Positions 8,658 through 16,964 of a stretch of DNA of 64,000 nucleotides are shown here, piece after piece. The notes beneath the pieces were generated by a model. That model ran no database searches and had not been told where the DNA came from. It was given only the letters and a program-made list of their open reading frames with translations. Where the stretch lies: NCBI GenBank assembly GCA_016711805.1, contig JADJSH010000037.1, positions 62,001 through 126,000 of the forward strand. The letters run 5' to 3'. The translations under genes were made by a program, and so were the position numbers. Within the stretch, counting starts at the first letter, position 1. Each line of letters starts with the position of its first letter. This DNA comes from Bacteroidota bacterium (GTDB taxonomy: Bacteria > Bacteroidota > Bacteroidia > B-17B0 > Aurantibacillaceae).

Positions 8658-10540
8658 GTTTTATAAATTACTGGTAAGTTAATTTCCACTTTAATTCCTG
8701 TGTCGTTTTGTAAAGTAGTTAATACAAAGTTAGCATTACTTTTATATGTTTTATTCAATAAAAATAACCTGTCTTTAATTATTTGAGTCGCTCTAGAAGG
8801 ATAGGTTTTATGTTTTTCATGATCCTTTATCCCTTGTCCATTATCAGTAATTGTAATTTGTAAAGATTTGTCTTTTATATCAAAACGAATATTTATAAAG
8901 CCTTCATGAGAAATATTTTTAAATCCATGTTCAATGGAATTTTCAATAAAAGGCTGCAAAATCATACCCGGAATAAGCAACTCATTTGTTTCAATAGCAT
9001 CATCTAATTCAAATTCATACTGAAATCTGTTTTCAGAACGTAATTTTTGCAACTCTAGATAATCGGTTAAAAACGAAATTTCATTTTCAATTGTATCTAA
9101 TTCATTAAACGTGCTTTCTAAGGATTGACGCATAATTTTAGAAAACTTAGAAATAAAACCAGGCACTAAATCTTTTTTTGAATCTGACAATGAAAGATTT
9201 TGTAAAGACGCCAAGGCATTGAAAAAGAAATGGGGGTTCATTCTCGCTCTATTCAAACGCTGTTCTATTTCAATAGTATTTAATTGATTTTTAATGACTG
9301 ACTGACGGTAGAAGAAAACAATAACAACCAATAATAAAATAACAGCTGCAATAATTCCTATTAAGGATCGGATTTGGAGTTTATCAATTTCTTTTTGTTG
9401 ATTCAGTGTTTCTTTTTCATAATTCAACTTATTAATTTCTTTTTCATTTTCCGACTTTTGATACTTTTGCTCTATATCGTTTACCGTTTCTGTTACTTCA
9501 CGTGTTCGAATACTATCTCTAATTTTAACAGTACGTTCATAAAACGACAATGCTATGTCAGTTTTACCCATCATTTTATGTACTTCGTATAGCCTTTCGT
9601 ATGAAGTAGCAATTAATAAAATATCATCCTCTTTTGTATTCATCTCTAAATAGAGATTAGCATACTTTAAAGCCACGTCATATTTTTTTAATTCAATATA
9701 ATTGTCGCAATACTTTTGGTAAATAGCAGCACATGATTTAAAATGTTTAGTTGGATCTAAATAACTTAATGAACTGTCGCAAAGAGTTAATGATTTATGA
9801 TAATCTTTTTCAATCCAAAGTATGCCTGCTAATACACTAAATGCTTGTGAAATACGGGTATTAGCATTCAACTTTCTAGCCAGAGATATAGAAATAGGGA
9901 CATATTTTTTAATACTGTCTAAATATTTTTTATCCGCAGTAATATCATACCAAACTCCAAAATGGCCGTTAATATTCGAGTAAAACTGGACCAATTGAGT
10001 TTGGTTTTTATAATTGGCAAGCAACTTTATACCCAAATTATCATATTCTACTGCCTTTTCGGGTTGTCGAAGCTTATTAAATGAAAACGCTAATCGAGAA
10101 ATGGCTTTGGCTTGTAATAAAGTATCTCCTAGTTTACTGGCAGATTCTTTTGCTTTTATCAAAAACGTAGTCGCATTATCAAAAGAATTTTTCTTCAGTT
10201 CTAAATATCCTTTTTCATAATTGTAAACAGCTAAAACTTCTTGACACGTTGTTTTTGTAATTGTTTCAAATAACAAACCTAAAATCGAATCCGCCTTTTC
10301 GGGTTCATTTCTTATGATATTTTCTTCTACCAAAAAACCTAAAACTCTTTGTTTACAGCTTAAGTTATCGGTTTTAAGTGACTTTATAATAGCGTCAAAA
10401 TTTTCGTAGTTTTTCTTTTCCAAAAGAGTCTCAAGCTCTAAAAATTGAGTTTTATAAATATCACAATTACATTGATTTTGAGAATAGGTGAAATTCCAAA
10501 ACCAAACAATTAAAAAGATAATTAAACCAACTTGACGCAT
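8654..10540 (-). CDS. LytS-type sensor histidine kinase with TPR sensor region
   Basis: A 628-residue membrane histidine kinase. Signal peptide 1-21 (ends FTYSQ), TPR-like helices about 24-345, a coiled coil, one membrane segment near 393-412, then a His_kinase (LytS-type) domain with the RMNPHFFFNAL motif near residue 431 and an HATPase_c domain with NPGMILQPFIEN-like N box and TDNGQGI near 567. The TPR part would lie in the periplasm and is likely the sensing part; the signal is unknown. It precedes its response regulator with a 4-base overlap. Upstream lie a good promoter and a triple direct repeat. Confidence 0.94.
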   Translation of the reverse strand: MRQVGLIIFLIVWFWNFTYSQNQCNCDIYKTQFLELETLLEKKNYENFDAIIKSLKTDNLSCKQRVLGFLVEENIIRNEPEKADSILGLLFETITKTTCQEVLAVYNYEKGYLELKKNSFDNATTFLIKAKESASKLGDTLLQAKAISRLAFSFNKLRQPEKAVEYDNLGIKLLANYKNQTQLVQFYSNINGHFGVWYDITADKKYLDSIKKYVPISISLARKLNANTRISQAFSVLAGILWIEKDYHKSLTLCDSSLSYLDPTKHFKSCAAIYQKYCDNYIELKKYDVALKYANLYLEMNTKEDDILLIATSYERLYEVHKMMGKTDIALSFYERTVKIRDSIRTREVTETVNDIEQKYQKSENEKEINKLNYEKETLNQQKEIDKLQIRSLIGIIAAVILLLVVIVFFYRQSVIKNQLNTIEIEQRLNRARMNPHFFFNALASLQNLSLSDSKKDLVPGFISKFSKIMRQSLESTFNELDTIENEISFLTDYLELQKLRSENRFQYEFELDDAIETNELLIPGMILQPFIENSIEHGFKNISHEGFINIRFDIKDKSLQITITDNGQGIKDHEKHKTYPSRATQIIKDRLFLLNKTYKSNANFVLTTLQNDTGIKVEINLPVIYKT

Positions 10541-10556
10541 AAAAAATCTACTCTAT

Positions 10557-10586
10557 CAAAAATAACACAATTCTTGTTATACTCAA
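10557..10586 (-). promoter_or_regulatory. Promoter of the kinase-regulator operon
   Basis: On the minus strand TTG (10586-10584), a 19-base spacer, then TATTTTTG (10564-10557) fits TTG-N17-23-TAnnTTTG. Transcription would start near 10550, very close to the ATG at 10540. The repeat operator begins about 93 bases upstream of that point. Confidence 0.65.
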
Positions 10587-10642
10587 CTAGGGAACAACAC
10601 AGTTAATTTAATAAAAAAATTAATGGTGATAAAGGATGATTT

Positions 10643-10693
10643 ATAAGTGTATCTCAAAAACCAATAAGTGTAACTCAAAAGCAAATAAGTGTA
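10643..10693 (-). promoter_or_regulatory. Candidate LytTR operator, three direct repeats
   Basis: Three perfect copies of ATAAGTGTA start at 10643, 10664 and 10685, each exactly 21 bases apart, in the 154-base gap before the kinase gene. The spacers are also similar (CTCAAAA in two of them). This spacing places the repeats on one face of the helix, as in known LytTR operators. Confidence 0.7.
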
Positions 10694-10694
10694 A

Positions 10695-11483
10695 TTACTT
10701 TAAATAAGCGTCTGCTTTTTGCTTAAATAACTCCGCATTTTCTTTGTCGCCAATTTTCTCATAAGCTTTTTGCAACATTAAATACAAGTCATTAGTTTCG
10801 GGAGTAACAAAAGTAGCGACTTCCATAAATTTATTATAATCAGAGATAGTTCGCCTATAATCTTTCAATTCGTATCTCGCTATAACCCTATTTAATAATG
10901 GTTCTAAATAATTAGGGTTTAAGCTTATGGCTTTGTCGTAATATTTGATCGCCTCCTCATAGTTCTTCAACTTACTATACATATGACCTTTATTCGCAAA
11001 AGCTTTATAATAATCAGGACGTATAGCAATAGCTTTATCTAAATCAACAATGGCGCTTTTATACTCTCCAGCTTCTCCTTTTATATAAGCACGGTTATAA
11101 TAGCTCATAGCAACCTCGGGTTCCAACTCCACCTGTTTGTTAGCATCACTAATTGCTTTCTTATACTCTTTTAAAAAACAATAAGCCAATGCTCGGTTGC
11201 AATATGCCGAGCCAGAATTTGGATTTAATTGTAATAAACGATTGTTATCCTTTACGCAATTAACATAATCCCCTAATTGCATTTCAAAGTTTGAACGTTT
11301 TACAATAGCATCAAAGTTCGTACTATCTCTATCAATAAAAAAAGTTTGATTGGCAATTTTACCTCTCAACTCCCTATATCCTGAAGTGTCTTTTATTGAA
11401 CTTAAAGCATTTTGAGAAATCAATTGATTACTAAAAAGTATCAAAAATAAAGAGAGAGCAAAATTCTTCATACTTATACTCAA
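10695..11483 (-). CDS. Secreted TPR-repeat protein
   Basis: A 262-residue TPR protein with a signal peptide (hydrophobic FALSLFLILFSNQLISQ, about residues 7-24). At least five 34-residue TPR units follow, e.g. NRALAYCFLKEYKKAISD, AYIKGEAGEYKSAIVDLDKA and NKGHMYSKLKNYEEAIKYYD. TPR arrays bind peptides and assemble complexes; the specific role cannot be read from sequence. It follows the crotonase-family gene by 7 bases, suggesting cotranscription. Its stop codon lies next to the operator repeats of the kinase gene. A functional link with the TPR kinase is possible but unproven. Confidence 0.88.
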   Translation of the reverse strand: MSISMKNFALSLFLILFSNQLISQNALSSIKDTSGYRELRGKIANQTFFIDRDSTNFDAIVKRSNFEMQLGDYVNCVKDNNRLLQLNPNSGSAYCNRALAYCFLKEYKKAISDANKQVELEPEVAMSYYNRAYIKGEAGEYKSAIVDLDKAIAIRPDYYKAFANKGHMYSKLKNYEEAIKYYDKAISLNPNYLEPLLNRVIARYELKDYRRTISDYNKFMEVATFVTPETNDLYLMLQKAYEKIGDKENAELFKQKADAYLK

Positions 11484-11490
11484 AATTCAA

Positions 11491-12249
11491 TTAAGCTTTC
11501 GCTTTAAATTTATTAATCGCGTTCACCGTAAATTCAGAAAGCACTAAAGTGCCGCTCATTCGAGCTCTTTCTACTAATAATGTATCCCAGTTTTCTGTTC
11601 CTTCCCACATGATTTTTTTCAACATCATCATCGCTTCAGGATTACTCGTTGCTAATTTACCTGCTAAGGTTGCAATGCCTTTATCCATTTCTTCTACTGA
11701 AGCAAATACCTCAGCATATAAACCTTTTTCTTTAGCCCATTGAGCCGTTTGCCATTCGGTAGCGTTAATGGTTAATTGACAAAAAGCAGAAGTTCCTACT
11801 TTACGTTCAACTGCTGGCCCAACCACAAACGGTCCAATACCCACTGCTAATTCAGATAATTTAATAGATGCATCATTCACTGCAAATGTATAATCAGCAC
11901 TTGAAGCGATTCCTACTCCGCCGCCAACTGCTTTACCTTGCACTCGCGCAATAATAAATTTAGGCGCTTTACGCATCGCATTAATTACTTGGGCAAAACC
12001 TGAGAAGAATTTTAAACCTGTATCAATGTCTTTAATCGAAATTAATTCGTCAAAACTTGCTCCGGCACAAAATGCTTTTTCGCCTTCGCTTTGTAATACA
12101 ATGACTTTAGCGTTATCGTCTTTCCCTAATTTTTCAATCTCTGCTGCTAGATTTCTTAATTGAACACCTGGCATTGAATTACTTTGAGGATGAAAAAAAG
12201 TAATGGTTCCTATTCCGTTTTTAATTTCTGATTTTATTGTACCTTCCAT
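11491..12249 (-). CDS. Enoyl-CoA hydratase/isomerase (crotonase) family protein
   Basis: A 252-residue crotonase-fold protein. Seen: the CoA-binding and oxyanion segment FCAGASFDEL near residues 60-69 and VQGKAVGGGVGIA near 104-116. The family Glu in 'PEI' is kept in LSELAVGIGP, but the other catalytic Glu, expected in GGGCEL, is Gly here (GGGVGI). That pattern occurs in isomerase-like or single-glutamate members, so hydratase activity is uncertain. It may act in fatty-acid or leucine degradation. It sits between a lipoprotein gene (12-base gap) and a TPR gene (7-base gap). Confidence 0.88.
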   Translation of the reverse strand: MEGTIKSEIKNGIGTITFFHPQSNSMPGVQLRNLAAEIEKLGKDDNAKVIVLQSEGEKAFCAGASFDELISIKDIDTGLKFFSGFAQVINAMRKAPKFIIARVQGKAVGGGVGIASSADYTFAVNDASIKLSELAVGIGPFVVGPAVERKVGTSAFCQLTINATEWQTAQWAKEKGLYAEVFASVEEMDKGIATLAGKLATSNPEAMMMLKKIMWEGTENWDTLLVERARMSGTLVLSEFTVNAINKFKAKA

Positions 12250-12261
12250 TTTACTCTATTT

Positions 12262-13035
12262 TTAAAAATATAATTCTTTAAATGCATTTTTTATTTGTTT
12301 CCTAATCGAATTCAAATCTAAAGGACTTTGACTTGAACTAAAAAACTGTTCTCGAATATAACAGATTTCTTTTTTATTTTTATCATAAACAATAAGAAAT
12401 CCTTTCAATCCTTGTTTACCATCAAAGGCACCTTTAAAATCCAATCCGTTATTATCTAATGTATATTTTGAATTGACGCCATTTTTCATTGCTTCGTTAA
12501 CAATTAGTACACCACTCATACCGAAGGCAAAGCCAGATAATAGATTTAAAGCAATTGTTTCGCCTTTTAAAATAGCCTCTCCTTTTGCTAAATTAGTATC
12601 CTTAGTAAATCCAGTAGAAATAAAATAAAGATTAAAATTTGACGTGGTTGTTTTACCTATTTCATCAAAAACATCAGGAGCTTTAAACCCTTTTACTTTT
12701 TCATTGGTTTTTGTGTAATTTAAAATAGAAAAAATAGCAGAATTAATCTTTCTTGATGTTAATGTATCAAATCTTTGATTAGTGAAATTGGTTTTTTTTA
12801 CTCGCTTTCTAATGATAGAATCATTTTTATAAATAGAAGTTAGAGTTTGAATTGGCTCTATATTTACCTTTTGATTTACATCAACATAGTAAATAGAAGC
12901 AAACGTCCCTATATAATCTGGCCTAACGAACTCATCAAGTTTTTGATTATCAGTTGTTAGTGTTCGTGTTTGTACACACGAGCTTAAGGAAACCAGTACA
13001 CACAAAAATAAAAAATAACTAAGCTTCCAATTCAT
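12262..13035 (-). CDS. Predicted lipoprotein of unknown function
   Basis: A 257-residue protein with a lipoprotein signal (hydrophobic LSYFLFLCVLVSLSSC, lipobox LSSC, Cys near residue 20). I do not recognise the family. The mature part is mixed alpha/beta with a Gly-rich hydrophobic patch (LNLLSGFAFGMSGVLIV, about residues 162-180) and ends in KNAFKELYF. It is presumably anchored in the outer or inner membrane facing the periplasm. It lies after the pyruvate dehydrogenase E2 gene, beyond a perfect hairpin, and 12 bases before the crotonase gene. Confidence 0.75.
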   Translation of the reverse strand: MNWKLSYFLFLCVLVSLSSCVQTRTLTTDNQKLDEFVRPDYIGTFASIYYVDVNQKVNIEPIQTLTSIYKNDSIIRKRVKKTNFTNQRFDTLTSRKINSAIFSILNYTKTNEKVKGFKAPDVFDEIGKTTTSNFNLYFISTGFTKDTNLAKGEAILKGETIALNLLSGFAFGMSGVLIVNEAMKNGVNSKYTLDNNGLDFKGAFDGKQGLKGFLIVYDKNKKEICYIREQFFSSSQSPLDLNSIRKQIKNAFKELYF

Positions 13036-13053
13036 TTGCCAGATTTTAATGAA

Positions 13054-13090
13054 CGTAACTAATGATTGAAAAAATCAATCATTAGTTACG
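13054..13090. repeat. Perfect 16-bp hairpin at the end of the PDH genes
   Basis: CGTAACTAATGATTGA and its exact reverse complement are separated by five A residues, and the second arm contains the E2 stop codon. No T-tract follows on the minus strand, so it is not a canonical rho-independent terminator. It may be an mRNA-stabilising 3' structure or a rho-assisted terminator. Confidence 0.6.
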
Positions 13091-14690
13091 CTAAAATAGT
13101 TACTGGATTTTCTAAGTAGGTTCTTAAAGTTTGTAAGAATGCCGCACCTGTTGCTCCGTCAACAGTTCTATGGTCACAAGCTAAAGTTACTTTCATTACA
13201 TTACCAGGTACTACTTGATTATTTTTTACTACCGGAACTTGTTTAATAGCTCCTACTGATAAAATACAAGACTCAGGTGTATTGATAATCGATGTAAATT
13301 CATCAATACCAAACATTCCTAAATTAGAAACCGTGAATGTATTTCCTTCCCAATCTGCTGGTTGTAATTTTTTATCTTTAGCTCGTTTACCTAAATCTTT
13401 TACTTCAGCGCTAATTTGTGATAAGGATTTTTGATCAGCAAAACGAATCACTGGAACTAATAAGCCATCTTCAACAGCCACTGCTACACCAATATGTACG
13501 TGAGAATAAGTTCTGATTTTATCTCCCATCCAACTTGAATTTACTTTTGGATGTTTACGTAATGCCGCTGCACAAGCTTTAATTACCAAGTCGTTGAAAG
13601 AAACTTTTGTATCAGGAATAGCATTAATCGCATTACGAGATTGCATCGCATTATCCATATCTACTTCAATGGTTAAATAAAATGCTGGGGCTCCATTCGT
13701 GCTTTCTAATAAACGTTTCGCAATCACTTTACGCATTTGCGAAGCTGGTTCGTCTGTAAATCCTTCTGTTACTGGAACAAATGAACTAACAGCTTTCGAA
13801 CTTCCGCTAGACGTAGTTTGTGCTGGTTTATAATTTTCAATATCTGATTTAGTCACACGGCCATTATCGCCAGTACCATTTACTTTCGAAATATCAATGC
13901 CTTTGTCTTTTGCTAATGCTTTTGCCAAAGGTGATGCTTTAACTCGTGAATCAGAAGAACTGTTATTAGTTGTTTGAGTTGAGTTGTTTGTTGCTATTAC
14001 AGTTTCCACTTTAGGTGCAGCTGTCGTTGCTGTTGTTTTAGCAGAACCACTTGAAGAAATAGATGCTAAAATAGCATTCACATCTTCGCCACCTTTTCCT
14101 AATATAGCAATAATGCTATCTACTGGAATAGATTGTTTTTCTTGAACACCAATATGAATTAATACACCATCTTGAAATGATTCAAATTCCATGGTTGCTT
14201 TATCAGTCGCGATATCCGCTAATAACTCTCCACTCTTAACTTTATCTCCAACTTTTTTGTGCCATTTTTCAATCACGCCATCTGTCATTGTATCACTTAA
14301 CTTAGGCATACGAATTACTTCAACACCTGCAGGCAATGCTACAGGAGCTGAATTAGTAGCTGTTTGAATTGGAGCAGTCTCTATTTTCTCTTCGGTCTTT
14401 TGAGTCCCTTTAGTCTCTCCTCCGCCTTTCAATAAAGCAGAAATATCTTCTCCTTCTTTACCTAAAATAGCAATGATAGAATCTACAGGAACAGCTTGTT
14501 TTTCTTGAACACCAATGTGCAATAAAACACCATCTTGAAATGATTCAAATTCCATGGTTGCTTTATCTGTTTCTATATCAGCAAGCAACTCACCGCTCTT
14601 AACTTTATCACCAACTTTTTTGTGCCATTTTGCGATTACTCCATCTGTCATGGTATCGCTTAATTTGGGCATTCTAACTATTTCAGCCAT
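13086..14690 (-). CDS. pdhC: Pyruvate dehydrogenase E2, dihydrolipoamide acetyltransferase
   Basis: A 534-residue E2 core of the pyruvate dehydrogenase complex, moving acetyl groups from E1 to CoA. Two lipoyl domains are visible with lipoylation motif TDKATMEF (first Lys43, second near residue 168), joined by Ala/Thr/Ser-rich linkers. A peripheral-subunit-binding domain follows (RVKASPLAKALAKDKGID, about 250-285), then the catalytic acyltransferase domain with DHRTVDG (His507). The two lipoyl domains are nearly identical, pointing to a recent internal duplication. It follows E1 alpha by 3 bases. The fused E1 alpha/beta split means an E1 beta gene must lie elsewhere. Confidence 0.96.
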   Translation of the reverse strand: MAEIVRMPKLSDTMTDGVIAKWHKKVGDKVKSGELLADIETDKATMEFESFQDGVLLHIGVQEKQAVPVDSIIAILGKEGEDISALLKGGGETKGTQKTEEKIETAPIQTATNSAPVALPAGVEVIRMPKLSDTMTDGVIEKWHKKVGDKVKSGELLADIATDKATMEFESFQDGVLIHIGVQEKQSIPVDSIIAILGKGGEDVNAILASISSSGSAKTTATTAAPKVETVIATNNSTQTTNNSSSDSRVKASPLAKALAKDKGIDISKVNGTGDNGRVTKSDIENYKPAQTTSSGSSKAVSSFVPVTEGFTDEPASQMRKVIAKRLLESTNGAPAFYLTIEVDMDNAMQSRNAINAIPDTKVSFNDLVIKACAAALRKHPKVNSSWMGDKIRTYSHVHIGVAVAVEDGLLVPVIRFADQKSLSQISAEVKDLGKRAKDKKLQPADWEGNTFTVSNLGMFGIDEFTSIINTPESCILSVGAIKQVPVVKNNQVVPGNVMKVTLACDHRTVDGATGAAFLQTLRTYLENPVTILA

Positions 14691-14693
14691 GTC

Positions 14694-15704
14694 TTATTCG
14701 TTAATGTATGGGTAATTTGGTTCTGCATAAACGTCTTTGTAAAGTTCTTCCGGCTCTGGGTAAGGACTTTCTTCAGCAAATTGAACTGATTCGTCAACTA
14801 ATGCTTTCACTCTTGCTTCAGCAGCTTCAATGCCCGCTTCATCAATCCATTTATTCTCTAATAATGTTTCTACTACTTTTTGAATTGGATCTTGAGTTTG
14901 ATATTCCTTCACCTCATCTTTAGTTCTGTAAGTTTGAGCATCACTCATCGAGTGACCTTTGTAACGGTATGTTTTCATTTCTAAAAACGTTGGTCCGTCA
15001 CCACGACGTGCTCTTGCTACTGCTTCTTCCATCGCTTCATGAACTGCCTCAACTGTCAAACCATCAACTGGTTTACTTGGCATATCATACGCTAATCCTA
15101 ATTTCCATAAATCGTGTACGTTACTGGTACGTTCTACAGAAGTTCCCATAGCATACATGTTATTCTCTACAATAAAAATTACTGGCAACTTCCAAGTCAT
15201 AGCCATATTGAATGCTTCGTGTAATGCTCCCTGACGAACTGCTCCGTCTCCCATTGAACATACACACACATTATCATTACCCATAAATTTATCTGCAAAA
15301 GCAATACCTGCGCCTAAAGGAATTTGTCCGCCAACAATACCATGTCCGCCAACAAAATTATGTTCCTTACTAAAAATATGCATCGAACCACCTTTACCTT
15401 TACAGCAACCAGTGATTTTAGCATACATTTCGGCCATAATATATTTTGGATGCATTCCCAAACCAATACCGTGCGCATGGCAACGGTAAGCCGTGATATG
15501 CTTATCTTCTTTTTTAGTAGCACTAACCGTACCAGCTACAATAGCTTCTTGTCCGATATATAAATGGCAAAAGCCTTTGATTTTTTGTTGAACATATACT
15601 TGTCCGGTTTTCTCTTCAAACTTACGCATCAATAACATTGATTCGTACCATTTAAGGTATTGTTCTTTTGAAAACTTGCTCTTTTTTTCAGCTGTTTTAG
15701 CCAT
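14694..15704 (-). CDS. pdhA: Pyruvate dehydrogenase E1 alpha subunit
   Basis: A 336-residue thiamine-diphosphate-dependent E1 alpha subunit that decarboxylates pyruvate. Seen: RCHAHGIGLG, CCKGKGGSMH, GGHGIVGGQIPLGAG, the ThDP motif GDGAVRQG ... ENN (about residues 152-182), and the phosphorylation-loop-like RYKGHSMSDA. Length is normal. It is first in a two-gene operon with E2 and has a well-formed promoter. The beta subunit is not in the window, so the heterotetramer partner is encoded elsewhere. Confidence 0.96.
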   Translation of the reverse strand: MAKTAEKKSKFSKEQYLKWYESMLLMRKFEEKTGQVYVQQKIKGFCHLYIGQEAIVAGTVSATKKEDKHITAYRCHAHGIGLGMHPKYIMAEMYAKITGCCKGKGGSMHIFSKEHNFVGGHGIVGGQIPLGAGIAFADKFMGNDNVCVCSMGDGAVRQGALHEAFNMAMTWKLPVIFIVENNMYAMGTSVERTSNVHDLWKLGLAYDMPSKPVDGLTVEAVHEAMEEAVARARRGDGPTFLEMKTYRYKGHSMSDAQTYRTKDEVKEYQTQDPIQKVVETLLENKWIDEAGIEAAEARVKALVDESVQFAEESPYPEPEELYKDVYAEPNYPYINE

Positions 15705-15727
15705 AGAAATTACAATTTAATAAGGTA

Positions 15728-15756
15728 CAAAAATAAGAGAATAAATGAAATTCAAA
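15728..15756 (-). promoter_or_regulatory. Promoter of the pdhA-pdhC operon
   Basis: On the minus strand TTTG (15756-15753), a 17-base spacer, and TATTTTTG (15735-15728) match the Bacteroidetes consensus. Transcription would begin near 15721, about 17 bases before the pdhA ATG. Confidence 0.65.
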
Positions 15757-15775
15757 AGCCTTAAATAAAGCCTAA

Positions 15776-16273
15776 TTATAGATACTTTTTGCTAAACATA
15801 AGTGGCAACAAACTTTCAATACTTTTAGCAATGTAAATTTGTCCTTTTTCACCCGACATAATGATTCTGATAGGCTTTCCAGCCAGATTTTCATATTCAG
15901 CAATTACCTGTCGGCAGCCTCCACAAGGTGATAAAGGCTCGCTAACTATCACATTTTTAGACTTTACAGCAACCGCAACAGCCTTAACAGCCACATTTGG
16001 GTATTGAGCAGAAGCATAAAAAATAGCGACTCTTTCGGCACATAAACCACTAGGATAAGCGGCATTTTCTTGGTTATTGCCAGTGACTATTTTACCATTT
16101 TCTAATAAAACGGCAGCTCCTACATGAAATTCAGAGTAAGGCGCATGAGCTGTTTTTACCATTTTTTGAGCTGCTAACAATAATTCAGCGTCTTTTTTAT
16201 CTAAATCCTTTGCAGAATTGTAAACGTCAAATTCGGTTAATATCGATAGTTTAGAAATTTTAGATTTAGCCAT
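15776..16273 (-). CDS. cdd: Cytidine deaminase
   Basis: A 165-residue zinc-dependent cytidine/deoxycytidine deaminase for pyrimidine salvage. The catalytic CAE motif (Cys78, Glu80) and the zinc pair in PCGGC (Cys117, Cys120) are intact, as are FHVGAAV and the GNNQENAAYPSG substrate loop. The approximately 25-residue N-terminal extension is longer than in the Bacillus tetramer enzyme but normal for Bacteroidetes. It lies between ruvC and the pdh operon on the same strand, with 48- and 71-base gaps. Confidence 0.95.
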   Translation of the reverse strand: MAKSKISKLSILTEFDVYNSAKDLDKKDAELLLAAQKMVKTAHAPYSEFHVGAAVLLENGKIVTGNNQENAAYPSGLCAERVAIFYASAQYPNVAVKAVAVAVKSKNVIVSEPLSPCGGCRQVIAEYENLAGKPIRIIMSGEKGQIYIAKSIESLLPLMFSKKYL

Positions 16274-16321
16274 AGGATCCGTTTTTATAAAAAAGAAAGG
16301 TAAGAAAGATATTGAAGTCTA

Positions 16322-16882
16322 TCAAGCTTTTCTTTTAGGGTTGTCTTTTATAAAAGCATCCCAACCAGAATAGGATTTTTTTGCGCCACTTGCTGCTGTT
16401 TTATTTTGAAAATAATGACATACCGCCGCACCTAAAGCATCGGTTGCGTCTAGATATTTATCATCATGTTTAAAGTTCAACAAGCTTTCTAACATAGCAG
16501 CTACCTGCTCTTTTGAAGCATTACCATTTCCTGTAATACTCATTTTTATTTTTTTGGGAGAGTATTCTGTCATTGGAATATTTTTAGATAATGCCGCTGC
16601 AATAGCAACTCCTTGAGCTCTACCCAGCTTTAACATCGATTGAACATTTTTTCCAAAAAACGGTGCTTCAATAGCTAATTCATCGGGTTTATATTGTTCA
16701 ATTAATTCAACCACACGTTCAAATATTTTCTTTAATCTATCCGAATGCTCATCTAACTTATCTAGCTTAATAACATCCAATGCAATTAATGATAGTTTAT
16801 TATTTTGAATATGCACCAAGCCATAACCCATCACTAAGGTTCCTGGGTCAATACCTAAAATAATTCTATCGTTAGTTGCCAA
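16322..16882 (-). CDS. ruvC: Holliday junction resolvase RuvC
   Basis: RuvC endonuclease, which nicks Holliday junctions with RuvAB during recombinational repair. From the chosen TTG start (reads MATNDRIILGIDPG) the protein has 186 residues. The four catalytic acids are present: Asp12 in GIDPG, Glu72 in AIEAPFFGKN, Asp145 and Asp148 in DATDAL. A longer frame begins at a TTG at 16906, but that codon lies inside a perfect -7 promoter box, so translation from it is unlikely. Confidence 0.94.
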   Translation of the reverse strand: MATNDRIILGIDPGTLVMGYGLVHIQNNKLSLIALDVIKLDKLDEHSDRLKKIFERVVELIEQYKPDELAIEAPFFGKNVQSMLKLGRAQGVAIAAALSKNIPMTEYSPKKIKMSITGNGNASKEQVAAMLESLLNFKHDDKYLDATDALGAAVCHYFQNKTAASGAKKSYSGWDAFIKDNPKRKA

Positions 16883-16903
16883 AATAAGTTTTGTATAGTG
16901 AAA

Positions 16904-16911
16904 CAAATGTA
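16904..16911 (-). promoter_or_regulatory. -7 box of the ruvC promoter
   Basis: TACATTTG matches TAnnTTTG. It sits directly after the terminator of the upstream giant gene and 22 bases before the preferred ruvC start. A clear -33 TTG is not seen. Confidence 0.45.
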
Positions 16912-16921
16912 AAATAAAAAA

Positions 16922-16943
16922 CCCTCTACCGACAGGCAGAGGG
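16922..16943 (-). terminator. Rho-independent terminator of the giant T9SS type B gene
   Basis: On the minus strand the stem CCCTCTGCC / GGTAGAGGG has one mismatch and a 4-base loop, and is followed directly by TTTTTTATTTT. It begins about 22 bases after the stop codon. Confidence 0.85.
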
Positions 16944-16964
16944 CTTTAAAATTATGAACTGATT

